From positions 71,525,676 to 71,589,675 of the forward strand of contig CM051460.1 in assembly GCA_028095005.1 (NCBI GenBank): 64,000 nucleotides of DNA, in the 5' to 3' direction. Shown here piece after piece: positions 33,079-45,074 of the stretch. Both the position numbers and the translations under genes were made by a program. Origin of the DNA: Rhynchospora pubera (lineage: Eukaryota > Streptophyta > Magnoliopsida > Poales > Cyperaceae). Under the pieces are notes generated by a model that was given only the letters and a program-made list of their open reading frames with translations, was not told where the DNA came from and made no database searches. The stretch's first letter is position 1; each line of letters starts with the position of its first letter.

Positions 33079-34335
33079 TCAAACCAGCACCTTGACACCA
33101 TAAGCAGCAGCATAGGCTTCACCAAGCCCAGGCACATCCTTTTCATATGGGACCACAAAACTCTCAAAGAAGTTTCTTTCAGACATTTTACAAGCACTAT
33201 GAAAACTCAGTCTTTTCTTCAACCCCTTGGCTTGCAATGCACTCAATACAGTATACCTTGGAAGCAATACTCTTTCTACACTATAGGCAAGCAGCGCTGG
33301 TTGCAACGCAATGCGCCTTGACTCTGACCCAGCTTTTGTGATAAGAAAGTCCATGTTTGACTTCAGTTTATCCTCAGAGCAAGTGAATAGTCGAGGGCAC
33401 TTGCTGAAGGCTGTATACACCTCTTTCTCGGACCAGCCATACGTTATCTTAAAGAACTCCAGCTTCCTTATAAGGGTATCATGGCTGATATTACTGACTG
33501 CGCTGATTGCCCAGACAAACATTCTGGATCCCCTCCGAATCCCCAGCTCCTCAATTATCTCAAGTTTCTGCCTGAAATAATCCGGGGTTTGTTTCATGCA
33601 GCTCGTTCTGTGCTCAACCAATGCCACAATATCCCGATTGGATAATTTATATTCTTTCAACAAATTTATAACTGGAACAACATGGTTAGTAATGTCATAT
33701 GTGAATAGTAAAGGGCACTTGGGAATAAGCTCTAACAAACCCTCATCACCTTTACCAACAAAATCTTTCCAGAAGAGGACGTGCGAAAGTGTGTCAGTTG
33801 AAGCAAGGCACCCTGGATTGTATACGATCAACTGAACGAGCAGTACTCCAGAGAACCCATTTTCCAATAATTCACGCACCGTTGGTTTAAGGGTCTTTTC
33901 CACATCGTGCCCCAGAAGAACTGGGTTTCGTGAAATAGCATCCTTGATTTGGGAATCAGATAAGCCGGTATCTTTTAGGAACTGAATCACTGTTTCGGGC
34001 TGGTCTGGGGATGTGATAGCTGCGAGATTACTGTAGCTGGAGACCCTGAGGGCTCGTTCAGGCCAGAAGCCAAAGGAGGAGATGAGATACTGCGCAATGA
34101 ACGGCAGCTCCTCGGGTTGCTGGGGTTGAGGTGTGGCCGTGGGGTTTGTGCTAGCCGGGCATTTGAGAGGCCTGATAGTGATAGGAGAGAAGGCCAAGGA
34201 GGAGATGAGATAGTGTGCTCCTTGGAAAGGTAGCTCCTTGGGTTTGGGATGGTGGGGTTGAGTAGAAATTGGAAGACACTGGCGGTGGCGACGGTGGTAG
34301 TGGTAGTGGTAGTGAGAAGACGAGCTAATTAACAT
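33079..34335 (-). CDS. mTERF family protein D, intact, coding twin of C
   Basis: A 418-residue intron-free frame from ATG at 34335. Apart from the last few residues (GVKVLV) it matches C: His/Tyr/Arg-rich leader, double N-terminal module, and mTERF helical repeats with KCPRLFTCSEDKLKSNMDF and QPALLAYSVERVLLPRY. The C-terminal residues and the 3' flank resemble B and E instead, so D looks like a recipient of C-type coding sequence, or C lost its own end. Its 5' flank is filled with three MITEs within about 730 bases of the start codon, ahead of the conserved flank that C also has. Role as for the family: organelle nucleic-acid binding; specific target unknown. Confidence 0.92.
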   Translation of the reverse strand: MLISSSSHYHYHYHRRHRQCLPISTQPHHPKPKELPFQGAHYLISSLAFSPITIRPLKCPASTNPTATPQPQQPEELPFIAQYLISSFGFWPERALRVSSYSNLAAITSPDQPETVIQFLKDTGLSDSQIKDAISRNPVLLGHDVEKTLKPTVRELLENGFSGVLLVQLIVYNPGCLASTDTLSHVLFWKDFVGKGDEGLLELIPKCPLLFTYDITNHVVPVINLLKEYKLSNRDIVALVEHRTSCMKQTPDYFRQKLEIIEELGIRRGSRMFVWAISAVSNISHDTLIRKLEFFKITYGWSEKEVYTAFSKCPRLFTCSEDKLKSNMDFLITKAGSESRRIALQPALLAYSVERVLLPRYTVLSALQAKGLKKRLSFHSACKMSERNFFESFVVPYEKDVPGLGEAYAAAYGVKVLV

Positions 34336-34352
34336 TCTCGAGTTCTATTTTA

Positions 34353-34576
34353 GGAATTGCTCAGGCCACGCTCTTCTCGCTCATTCACTCCTCCATTTTT
34401 TCGAAAATGACTAAAATATCTTCGTGTTAAACACTAAAGTCTTCCTCCATTTTTTCGAAAAGGATAAAATATCTTCATGTTAAACGCTAAAGTCTGAGAA
34501 AACTAAATGAGAAATAAGAGTATTTTGGTCTAATTGAAAGTAATTGAGCAAGGATAGCGTGTCCTGAACAATTTCC
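34353..34576. mobile_element. MITE, 224 bp, 5-bp flanking repeat
   Basis: The ends are GGAATTGCTCAGGCCACGCT and, on the other strand, GGAAATTGTTCAGGACACGCT. TTTTA flanks both sides (34348-34352, 34577-34581). An internal block with TCCTCCATTTTTTCGAAAA occurs twice (near 34390 and 34442). It begins 17 bases upstream of the gene D start codon, so it lies in or replaces the 5' leader. The superfamily is not clear from the ends. Confidence 0.72.
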
Positions 34577-34581
34577 TTTTA

Positions 34582-34850
34582 GGCTGTCCTCCACAAACAA
34601 ATTTAGGGGATGAGCTTAGATAAGGGGAGGTAAAGAGATTGGTGACCGTATCTGATCGGAGGAGGTTACTCGCTTCACAATAGGGATTAAATGAAATAAG
34701 AAGAGCGCTAACGAGGTAAAGTCAGAGAGAAAACCCAATATAATTTACTCTACGTTTGTAATCCCCGATTTTGGGGGTTCGCTCATCCCCTCACCCCTCA
34801 TCTTCCCTAATCTTCCTTTATCTCCTCCGATTGTGTTGTGGAGCACAGCC
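34582..34850. mobile_element. Tourist-like MITE, 269 bp
   Basis: The ends are GGCTGTCCTCCACAA and TTGTGGAGCACAGCC, with TTA on both sides (34579-34581, 34851-34853). It is of the same family as the MITE upstream of gene C (19484-19717) but at a different position, so the two insertions are independent. Confidence 0.85.
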
Positions 34851-34891
34851 TTAAGAGATAGGGAGCGAGAGGGAGGAGGGAGGAACTTCAC

Positions 34892-35068
34892 GGGAATTGC
34901 TCATCACGCCTGACTTAGCTCAAACACTCTCAAATTTATTAAAATACCCTCACATTTCCTATGTTAATTTCTCAGATTTTAGCGCTAAATTGAGAGCATT
35001 TACGTCATTTTTAAAAAAAATGAGAGAGTATTTGAGCAAATCAGACGTGTCCTGAGCAATTAGCGAAT
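34892..35068. mobile_element. MITE, 177 bp, related to 34353-34576
   Basis: The left end is GGGAATTGCTCATCACGCCTGA; the right end carries the complement of AATTGCTCAGGACACGTCTGA. TTCAC flanks both sides (34887-34891, 35069-35073). The gene C flank (GAGGAACTTGATTTGAGGGG at 19441-19460) is uninterrupted at the same place, which confirms the insertion. Confidence 0.72.
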
Positions 35069-35415
35069 TTCACTTGATTTGAGGGGTTTTTCGGAAAACC
35101 CTAGCCCTAGCCCTAGCCCCTATAGATAATTAAAAGGATCGAACGGTTCGAGCGAATCGGTAATCCGTTGAGAGTTGGGACAGGCGCTGAATCCGATCGG
35201 TAATCGAAGTCAGATTCGGATCCAATGCAACTAGTGGGGTTCATTCCAAAAATGCATTATATACCTATTTGTTCTCCAATATTATTATTGCACACTCTGA
35301 TTCAGTGCCACTCTAAACTAGTGGGGTTTTCAATTTTCAGCAGGTCCGTAATTTTTTTTTTCTGAAAATATACGATTTAACGTCTAATATAAACATAGTA
35401 TTATAATAATTTTTA
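35069..35415. promoter_or_regulatory. Conserved distal 5' flank of gene D, with the MULE C empty site
   Basis: It matches the gene C flank (19443-19845 plus 22972-23000): GATTTGAGGGGTTTTTCGG, GGATCGAACGGTTCGAGCG, TCAGATTCGGATCCAATGCA and TATATACCTATTTGTTCTCC. The last block is where MULE C sits in the gene C copy. The short CCCTAG repeats at 35099-35120 are part of the leader-like sequence, not a telomere. Confidence 0.65.
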
Positions 35416-36101
35416 GGGAAAATTGATTGTGTGTCACTCTAAACTTGTAAAATTAGAAAAATGACACTCCAAAATTTTAGTTTTGAAAAATGCCATCCTA
35501 AACTTTATTAATTATTAAGAAAGTTGTCACTCTTCAAATTTAATTGTTCATAATGACACAAATATCCTTCTTCTCCCTCTCTCTCTTTCCCTTCATGACT
35601 TCCTTTCCCCAAATATCGCATCTGCCTCAACCTCCCATCTCCATCATGCGTTCGCCTCCGCCTCTGCTTCGCCCTCACCTCGTCTCCGGCGTCACCCCTG
35701 CTACCTCTGCCTCCTCTCCGCCCCAATGACATTGTCCTTTGGCCCCTGTCTCCTCCTCCTCCGTCCTCACATTTGTTGCCTCATTGTCCCCCTCCACCTC
35801 CGTCCCTCACTCTACCTTCACCTCTGTTCGATCTCTCTTTGCCTCTGTGCCCTCCATCTTCCATTTTTTTCTCCTCTCAACTCATCTATGCTCCATCCTC
35901 CTGTCGACTGCCTTTGTGGAAGAAAAAAAATTCAATACATGAGGGTATTTCGGTCCATAAAAGAAATTAGATATGAAAATAGACATAAATGTGGAAAATT
36001 CCGAATTAATTTGATTTAGAGTGGCATTTTTCAAAACTAAAATTTTATAGTAGCATTTTTCAAATTTTAAAACTTTGTGGTGGCATAAATCCAATTGCCC
36101 C
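35416..36101. mobile_element. MULE-like element, 686 bp, GC-rich interior
   Basis: The ends (GGGAAAATTGATTGTGTGTCAC and the complement of GGTGGCATAAATCCAATTGCCCC) are diverged inverted repeats. TAATTTTTA flanks both sides (35407-35415, 36102-36110). The arms are AT-rich, but 35590-35910 is CT- and GC-rich (runs such as CGCCTCCGCCTCTGCTTCGC), quite unlike the rest of the window. Such a step in composition is what captured gene sequence in a Pack-MULE looks like. Short open frames there have no recognisable product. Same end family as 58600-61310. Confidence 0.75.
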
Positions 36102-36487
36102 TAATTTTTAAATAAATAACTTTCAAATAATGTAACATAAAAAAAATTCATTAGAAATCAAATATATAATATAATAATAACATAAAATCTAAAATAACTA
36201 GTTCTATTCTCGCACGTTGCGCGATGCATTTTTATTTGAATATGCGGCGAAACGATTTCCTAAATGAGTGTGGATACGTTATGGATGGCATAAATACAGT
36301 CGCGTGTATACTTTGTTAAATTGTAAAACATTACATTAATCAAATGTATGATTATTGTTAACAAACGATGCAAAAAAATTTTGATATCAATTCCAAATTA
36401 GATAATTAACTTTTCAAACAATACAACCTTTGACACAAAATAAATACTAGTTCGAACACCAATTGCAAATAACATTTGTACTTAGCC

Positions 36488-39400
36488 TGTCACACCCCGA
36501 ACCAAGCCGTAATTCGGGAAGGACAACCCCGCCACGTGCATACACGATGTTGTATACACGAAAGGCTATATAACAGTGTCTCAGGAGCAAATAAATCACA
36601 AAAATAAAACCACGAAAATAATACCATGTTTATCTTTAACACGGAAGCGTGACATCAACCAGCAACGGCTTGTGGTCTCTAAAGTCAGGTCTTTATCATC
36701 AGCCAAGCATGAACCTGTCTCCACAAATTAATTTGTGGAATGAATACGTGAATACTCAGTGTGGTAATATAATCAAGCTATTTTGGGATTTAATTATTCA
36801 AAAGATTAGAACTTAATTTATAAATTAATGTCAATCCTGTCTTGAAGACTTTTCATTGTTTTTATTCAAGAAAAGAGATGAATGTGATTCGGTGTGTTTT
36901 CTTAAGGACTAACATATAATATAATACGAGAGTATCCACCTTACATAACTCCAACCCTGCGGGAATAATTCCCGTGCCAAATCCATCTTGCATGTCTCAG
37001 TCCTTACTTAGACCTGGGAAAATAATCCCACGCCAAGTCCACCTTAATAGATTGTGCTTTTCTGATTGTACCTGTGCTTATTCGATCCTACCCACGAGTG
37101 TATACCTAGTGTATAGACACTCGACCCTAATTGCTCATGCACTCCACCGTGCACTAAGTGGGGGCTAGTATACACCAGTACTGGGTTACTACCGCGGAGT
37201 TCCGTGGGGTAGTCCGCTTCCACACACCTAATGGTTACAGCCAGTCCAAACAAAAGAAATATATATACCAAATGACCGCTAATTCGCCTAGAGGCTGAAT
37301 AGCAGAGTAGATCAGTATGCGTTGCCCGTGATCGCTATTATAAGGAGACCACCGGCATTAAGCTGGGGTGCAATCTCCCGATAATGGAAACCACAAGTAA
37401 AACAACTTAACTACTCGGTCTCATTCTGTTTCACTTTCATCATCCATTTTTTGTTATTCCAAGTTACTTTTATATTTCATAATCAAATTTGCTAGTTCCT
37501 ATCAAAAGAATAATAAAATCTCGAAAGGCATCCACCAATTCCAGATCTTGAAAAGTTAAATCTCCAAGACACCAATAGAGTCATCATCTCCAATCATTGT
37601 CTTGTTGTCTTGTTCTCGAAATAGTTCCGAGTGGCTATAGCTGATGACCTGACGATTGGATTAAGATGTTAAGTTCCATTTTAACATCTATCTACGATAG
37701 TCTGGTTTTGGCTTTGGATTATCGATGGGTTGAACCATACCTAATAGTTAATTTTGAGAGAGATTGTGTTTTAAATATATATATTGTATTTATTTATTAT
37801 TTTTTTAATTGGATTTTGTAATAATAATTTATTATAATTTTAATTTGCAGAAAGTATTTTGAAATGAGACATGAAGATGGTTATTTCATTCTAAAATACT
37901 ATGTGTATATATCTTAATTAATTATTTTGATATTATTTATAAAATACTGAGTCATTGTTTTAATGAAATATAGTTAGATTAATCTGTAACATATTATGTT
38001 AAGATCTTATTGGAAACTTATGTCGTGTTTAAAATGAGACTGCCAAAATTAGTGTCAAGAATTATTATAGTTCTTTTATTGCCTTCTTGATCTTAGTACG
38101 ATACTAAGTCTCTTAATATACATATGAGTATTGTCCCATGCTTCTTTTAACTAAACCTGATTTATTATTCTTTAAATTAATCTAGTGCGACCATACCTTA
38201 ACTAATTTACATATGAAAAGTAATGAAAAAGGTTATCCACTAATGATAAAGTTGATTGATATAACTTTGTGTATTTAGTATGCTTAATTTAGCGGATTTC
38301 TAATATAACTCAAATAGTTTAGTTTACTCCCTTAATTCAATCTATGATGTTTAAATCATGACAGAATATATTTGATTTATAAGAATTACTTGATAGTATG
38401 CTCAGTTGTAGTACGCAAAATAAATAAATAAATAATTAAATATTTATGCATATTAAGTGTAAGTCTTGTCTTGAACAATTTGATAGTATTAAGTTTTATA
38501 AACTGTTTCAATCATTTCCCTACATTCCTTTGTACGTGCTTATCCTCTTAATTAGTTAGAGTATCATTTAACTCATCTTATCAACTCGGCTAAGTAATCA
38601 AGAAATTACTAAAATATGATTGTAAGTTTCAGATTTTGGTTCAATAAGAAACAGAGTTTAGTAGGAATGGAAATGGGTAGCGGGTTAATGGGTTTAACCA
38701 TTCAGATCTGAATCTATCAGAGGGATTTACATCGGAACCCAAATACCAGCAAATATTTATGGATTAGTCCCGGGAACAATTAGTTTTAGTGCTAGTGAAC
38801 AGATTGTCAAATTCATACATAGTGGAATCGAGTAGAATGGTATACACGACCACTGTTCAAGGATCACAAACAACATCTAATAACTAATTCTTTAACTTAG
38901 TCAGGTTTTGATGAAATTCAGGGAAGTTTCTAGAAAATTGGTTATACCTCATATAACAAGCAAAAGGAACGAGAGATATCAAAAACATAATCAGTAGCAG
39001 CTCCACCTCCAGTCGCCCATGCTACTCTCCTTTTACCAACACCAGAAAAGTGCCCATAACTTAAGAAGAGATGGTATGTTGTGACGTGTACCCAGGAAGG
39101 AGGGGGGCTTTTATAAGCGATGAAGGAGGCTATAAAGCACACTGATAGGCTAGGAGAAGAGGCAGGTGATAAGAACAATCCACGTGGCAGGTTACATGGT
39201 AAGGCGGTGAAGAAAGGATAGGAACAATGGAAGAGATACGTGAAGGGATCAGAAAAGGTTCCACCGAAGTAAACAGAGAAGAAGGAAAGAGAGAAGCAGG
39301 TCATTCAACGGGTCACGAGCAGATAAGAACGAATGAGTTTATTCCTTGTTTAATCAAACGGCCATAAATACAAAGGAATTAATTCCCTTCAGATTGGACT

Positions 39401-39914
39401 GAACTAATTCAGTAGCTTTTCATAAGTGTAATGCGAATGGAGAAGTGAATGTTTTATATTTCTAAATTTCAGTTTTCACAATTTTTTTTTTAAATTAATT
39501 TTCAAATTACTGAATCAGCTGGTATGATGATTTGATTAGAAATTATTGTTTAAAATTATAATAAATAAATCGGAGGCCAATTAAATTTATATTTCTTCTT
39601 TTGATTCTTTTTGGCTAAGGTTCCAAGCTCTAAGCTCTAGCTTGTCTATATTTCAACATTTTCTGATTAATTATAGAGATGCAAATATTAACTTTAGCAA
39701 TTTGCATAAAGATGTGAAAATCTTTTATATTAAACTTTCGTCAGAATTTTCCACTTGTACACAATTCGATAGTTGATCAAGAATATTGATATTTTAATTG
39801 AATAAAGTTTTGTTTGATATTTTACTTGATACACTTTTATATATTTTTATAAAAAAAATTTCTCAAGAATTAATTAAACAATAATTCTTTGTTTTAAAAT
39901 TACCCGGTATCACA
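36488..39914 (-). mobile_element. Gypsy-like solo LTR, 3.43 kb, inside Helitron 2
   Basis: The unit reads TGTCACACCCCGAACC at the left and CCGGGTATCACA-type sequence at the right. On the minus strand that is TGTGATACCGGGTAATTTT to GGTTCGGGGTGTGACA. The flanking 5-bp TAGCC (36483-36487, 39915-39919) is an exact target duplication. No gag-pol frame, primer-binding site or second LTR copy is visible, so it is a solo LTR left by recombination. The CACACCCC-type end and the length suggest Ty3/Gypsy. A minus-strand TATAAAA at 39109-39115 fits the proposed orientation. The open minus-strand frame at 38942-39304 has no recognisable product. Confidence 0.8.
39109..39115 (-). promoter_or_regulatory. 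TATA box of the solo LTR
   Basis: TATAAAA on the minus strand, followed by a pyrimidine-rich stretch (CCCCCCTCCTTCC), about 0.8 kb from the LTR start at 39914. This is the expected layout of U3 and the start of R. Confidence 0.4.
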
Positions 39915-40214
39915 TAGCCAAAATATATTAATAGAAAATAATTTAAATAACATTTGTACTTAGCCGCAAATTTAATCCATCTGAAAAGCTCATAAGCTAT
40001 ACCCAATTTCCCATATTCTTACCTAACTTGACCAAAATGACCCTGAAAGGTTGCTATGAAGTTTGGAGCAGATTTTTTTTTTCCTTAAAAAAAAAGATGT
40101 ACGGTTAGTATTGGAACCAGTGGTAATTGTCCAAATGCTGCAGGAAGCAGGATGCGCTTGAATTTATTTTTTTTACAAAAATAATAGCACGGCTAATTTG
40201 CTATTAATCAGAAA

Positions 40215-40216
<2 letters not shown>

Positions 40217-40246
<30 letters not shown>
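40217..40246. repeat. AT microsatellite, 15 repeats
   Basis: Uninterrupted AT repeats within Helitron 2 body sequence. Confidence 0.95.
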
Positions 40247-40250
<4 letters not shown>

Positions 40251-43136
40251 TATCGTAAGTCCTACCTGTACTTGTAGCATTTTTAAGAAAAAATATATAA
40301 ATTAATTTGCTAGCCTATACAAAATAAACCCTAAATTAAGTTCAATCAGAAACATTATGTAACTATATAAATTGTTGTTTCATAAGTCTCAATCTCATAT
40401 TAGACTTCAAATGTCTTCAACTTTACAACTATAGAAACAATGAAGGCCAACATATCAGTTAGTGATCTCATAGAGTAACCCCTCGCATTGATCTCTCGTA
40501 CAACCAAATTTTTGTGAAGTAAACCTGCAATTGTAGAATGAGGATAAAAAATCTCATAAGCAATTCTCATGAACAACTGTTAGAGAACAACTTACTTGTA
40601 GCTGGTAGCCTAGTTGATATTGCACTATTTCACCATCTGCTCTCTTTCGGACCATGAATTAAAAATACTACTATCTTCTTAAATTTCTGAAAAAGAAAAG
40701 ACACAATCAGTAAATCAGTCACTACATGGTGTTTTTTCTTCATTAGAACACCACAGTGAGCTGAAACTCAACAAAGTATGAATAATTATTGCTTATCGAT
40801 ATTCAACAAAGTTGTATTAGTGGGGCCTAAACCAACACAACACCAGAATTTTACACAATGAACTAAAAATTTCAAAAACACACCTTAGAAAGAACTGAAT
40901 TAGGAAAAAAAAAAAAGGAGGAAGAAGAAATTTACCCTTTTAGCAGTTATTACATGTTGCCTTCACTAAAGGCCTGTACCTCTGATATTTGTAATGTAAA
41001 CCTGTAGCACAGAAATCAGGAAAAAAAGAACAACAAATCGAAAATGTTGTTTGAAATTGTCAAATCCAGAGATTGTTTAGACGAATAGCAACTAAGAAGA
41101 AAGAAAAACCTACTAATCATTTTACTTAACAGTAGAGACACCAAATCACACCAAACCGCAACCTCAGCGGCTTGAACCCTGTTAGTTAAATGAATAAAAC
41201 TCGGTTTTAAAAATAATTATAAACTACAGAGCCAATCCAAACCAGCATGAACTTTTTTCTTATCCAAACTTCCTCAACCGATTTTGGGCAAAAAACAAAA
41301 CTGAAATTAATAAAAAAAGCTAGAACAACCCATAAGCACGGTGTCGCACAGAGATCAGACCTTGGAATCTTGGCCTCGTGCATCCAGTAATCACTCGTTG
41401 CTCAGGCTTGTTGAAACTAATTATCTGCCCAAATCAGAACTTGCCTGAAAGAGAAACAAAGATGTACTTATGTGCACAGCTGACACTGAGAGAGAATAGT
41501 ATATGATATTAATGCCTAATGAAGGACATGGCATTAGAAAAAGCAATTTTGGACAGACATCAACCTTCTATATTTGAGTGTCGGAGAGGCAACAAATTAA
41601 TCGAAGGAAATAAATATAGTTTCTGCACCATGATAAATTTATCTAATGGGCTCGCTCATTTTAAGTTATTATGAAGAAGAGGAATTTTAGTTGGTTCATA
41701 AAAACTATCAACATATGGATGATTTCAGTTTTATGCGTGAGAATAATAGGTCTGTTGGGTGTTGATATTGATGGTTCAAGTTGGAAAGAGGGATATACGG
41801 TTTCAATCGTTAGTTATCTTGGAGAGGCTGTGGGGAATCCTATTCTATTGAGTCAGTCCATGATCATAGGTTATATCCTTTAGAGAAGTGCACCCAGTAA
41901 GAGCCATGGTCATCTCTAGTTGATTTCTAAACATCTGGAGCACATTTTTTAAAACTATAAAGGAAAGGCATCCCAATCTGAAAAATCAACAAACATTAAT
42001 TGTAGCAAGTTCTATAAGCGGATTTATCTTATGACATCATATTTATGATACATAAGTCTATAATAGAAGATGTGATCGGTACTAATCATAATGGAATAAA
42101 AGAAAAAATTAAGAAAAGGAAGGTTGATCTGTTTACCTAAAGTTATTGAACCTACGCTGTCCAATGGCCTCGTCAGTGAAAGCTTTGTAGTCTTTGAAAT
42201 GGTTCAAAGAAATTTCAAATATGGAGCAAAATATGAGCAAAAGGTTTTCAAAATATTGTACTACATTGTGTTGCATATTCTTAACACACATCTTGTCATA
42301 TTTGAATCAAACCAAATGTAATTCAAATTTGTAAGTTTATTACTTCTTTTCTGATATAGTGTCTGGAACGAATAGAGAATAACAAAATCTACAGTTGCAT
42401 AAGGAATTCATAACAGATTAAGAAGGATTGTTTACATTTTCTTAATCAGAATAATAATATGTCACATAAAGAAAATGAAAAATCAAAATAAACTATTGGA
42501 ACAAAGAGATAACCAGAAAAGATAAAATCTGAACAATCTAATGGGATGTTATATTTTTATTTATGCCAAAGTGAAAACCTGAATCTGCTCTTATGTTGAT
42601 TCATAACAGATCATCAATAGAAAAGCAATTCATATTTTTCCTTTCATGTGACACTTCATAGAAATTTAAATTCACTTCTAAACTATAAAATTGATAAGAG
42701 ATTACCTGTAAATGCAAGCAGGAAGGAAGCTTGAATCAAGCAATGGTACATGGGAGAAAACATTTAAGCAAGTCAGAAAATACCAACAGAAGCTTTGACT
42801 CTGTACCATATTTCATTACAAAAACCCTATAACCAAATCGGTTGTAGAATAAACTGATGCAAAATAAATGGTACATCAATCCATTTTCATCCATTTAGCA
42901 CATCAATCGCTAAAATGAAAGAGGTAGAGAAAACCAAAATAAATGATATTATCTTGTATTATTAAGATTTTGCTTACCAATTTTAGTACTCGGATGTACT
43001 GTTTGTTCTTCTTCAGCGCAGAGGGAGTGAGAAAGGCATTGGACATCACAGAGAGTAGCAACAGAGAACGTGAGGAAAAAAAAAATCTGATACGACAGTG
43101 AATGCCAGTATATTCCACGACTAAAAAAACAATAAT

Positions 43137-43153
43137 ACACACACACACACACA
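43137..43153. repeat. AC microsatellite
   Basis: About eight AC repeats within Helitron 2. Confidence 0.9.
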
Positions 43154-44685
43154 ATTTGAGTGTCTTATTTACATGTATGTTGTATTATATGTTAGTCTTT
43201 ATCGATCAAATCATGTATTAGAACATTATTGATCTCTAAAAAATAGTTCAAAAGATTTCAGTTGAAAAGAACAATCTTTTTATTGAGAATTGACGCTCAC
43301 CAAAAATGCATAGAATGAATAGAATCTCTTACAAATGTCCTTGGCTGTTGCACCTGAGAATCAAAGAGAATCAATGCTTACTTTCCTAAAAATATAGATT
43401 AACCGCATATATACCTAAAATTTGGTCCCTAAACGCTTTTTTTTTTTTTTTTAATTTGGTCCCTACACATTTACTACTTACTGCAATTTCTTATGCGTTT
43501 GAAAACTAGCTGCTTACTGCAATTTCTTAATCATCTAAATTAACTGCTTACCTTGAAACGTGCCACCGTTAGTACATAAAAGGAAAATTTGATTCATCCC
43601 CAGCCTCAGCTAGGCACAACTGCAATTTCTCCATATTTTTCGCACCTTAACTGAAAAATCCAGAGAAAAGAAAAGAAAATTTTCTATCACAAACAATGTA
43701 TGAATGAAGATGCTGAAATCAATGAAAATAATACTATGTAGTAAGTTTGAGACTGACAACAACAACAGTCTTTTCTTCTAAAAATTAAATAAAACTCACC
43801 CATCATATTCGCTTCGGACTAAAGAGATTAGCTAGAAACTTTCTATCTGCAACTACTGTACTCTTCTATAACCTAAAACACAAAAATAGATAAAGAACTA
43901 TTGCAAATGGAGAAAAAAAAATATAAAAAATCAATAACTGAGTATGGGGACAAAACATAACCAACAAAAAAAAGACCTTCCAGTACAAAGGTAATAGCTG
44001 ATTATACATCCAACAGATCAATCTTTCATTTACACTTTACGATGAAAACCAACACCCAAATCATTAATCTCTAAGAAAATCAATTGGCCAAAATCAAACT
44101 ATTCTTCACATATTGAAAAAAGCAATAGCCCAAATCAAACTACAGCAACATTCATAACTGGACAGTATAATTGCAGTAAAATTGCAACAATGAAGCTAAA
44201 CAAAACTATCACACAAATTATCTCAAATGATAATGCTCAAGACCCAAAACATCCAGCAGTCCTTGATAGTAGGTGGACAGTGCTGAAACATCCAATCTTT
44301 ATAGATGTTTAATATATTAGATTGACCATGTTGAAAACACATACATATTATCAAATAAAAAAATGTTGTGAACTGTCAACCTTGAACATATAACTCAAAG
44401 GGGCCAAGCATCTCAATCTAAATATGAATGTTTCTTTTCTAATAATCTAAATAGAAATTGAAAATCCAAAGCAAATTTAGCACTTGTACCAATTAAAGAA
44501 GGGAATGTCTGGCTGCCACAAAAATGCCACCATCATCTAATGCATGAACAGCAACTTCCTGGATAGAAACACAATCGCAAGTTTTAGTAAAATATAAAAT
44601 TGCAAATGACAGATTTCAATATTCAAAGAAAATTACAAACATAGGCCAACTTGTTATGTTGCATGTCGGCTGCAGCTTGTCCCCA

Positions 44686-44722
44686 AAAATATCACACAGG
44701 CAGGCAAGCTGTGTGATATTTT
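44686..44722. repeat. Perfect 14-bp stem hairpin
   Basis: AAAATATCACACAG and CTGTGTGATATTTT are separated by nine bases. It is isolated in spacer sequence of Helitron 2 with no other sign of an RNA gene. Confidence 0.85.
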
Positions 44723-45074
44723 CCTGCCTACCTTATTAAGAAAAAACACCATTGACAACCAACCAAGCAAGTTGTAAAGAAGCGATAAAAAGAACAAATG
44801 AGTGAAATTTATCCTGGAGTAAACATTGTTAAAAGAAATAACCATACACCAATGACTCCTTTCTTTAATCAGAGTGCATATAAAGAAATTGGTGCTACAT
44901 GAACATGACAAACATCAATAAATTTCTCTAATTTTTCAGAACCTCCTTGTCCAATTGAACCAAGCAGCACTAAATCCGAACAAAAGGAAAGATTTGAAAT
45001 CTAAAGAAACAAATGAAATGAAAAGAGTACAACAACGAAGACACTAAATAAGGCTGAAGAGGAGAAACAACCGG

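Noticed and set aside
33147..33835. Plus-strand frames of 64-89 codons, also found at 18169-18857
   Set aside because: Exact antisense shadows of genes C and D; they are shared only because the genes are copies.
35099..35121. CCCTAG repeats resembling telomere sequence
   Set aside because: Three to four imperfect units within the conserved 5' flank of the mTERF genes; the C copy has a related shorter form.
38942..39304. Minus-strand frame of 121 codons within the Gypsy-like LTR
   Set aside because: Ser/Phe-rich chance frame in the transcribed part of an LTR, with no gag or pol features.
41671..41883. Plus-strand frame of 70 codons with hydrophobic stretches
   Set aside because: AT-rich, no homologue I recognise, opposite to the orientation of the element that contains it, and no leader or splice context.
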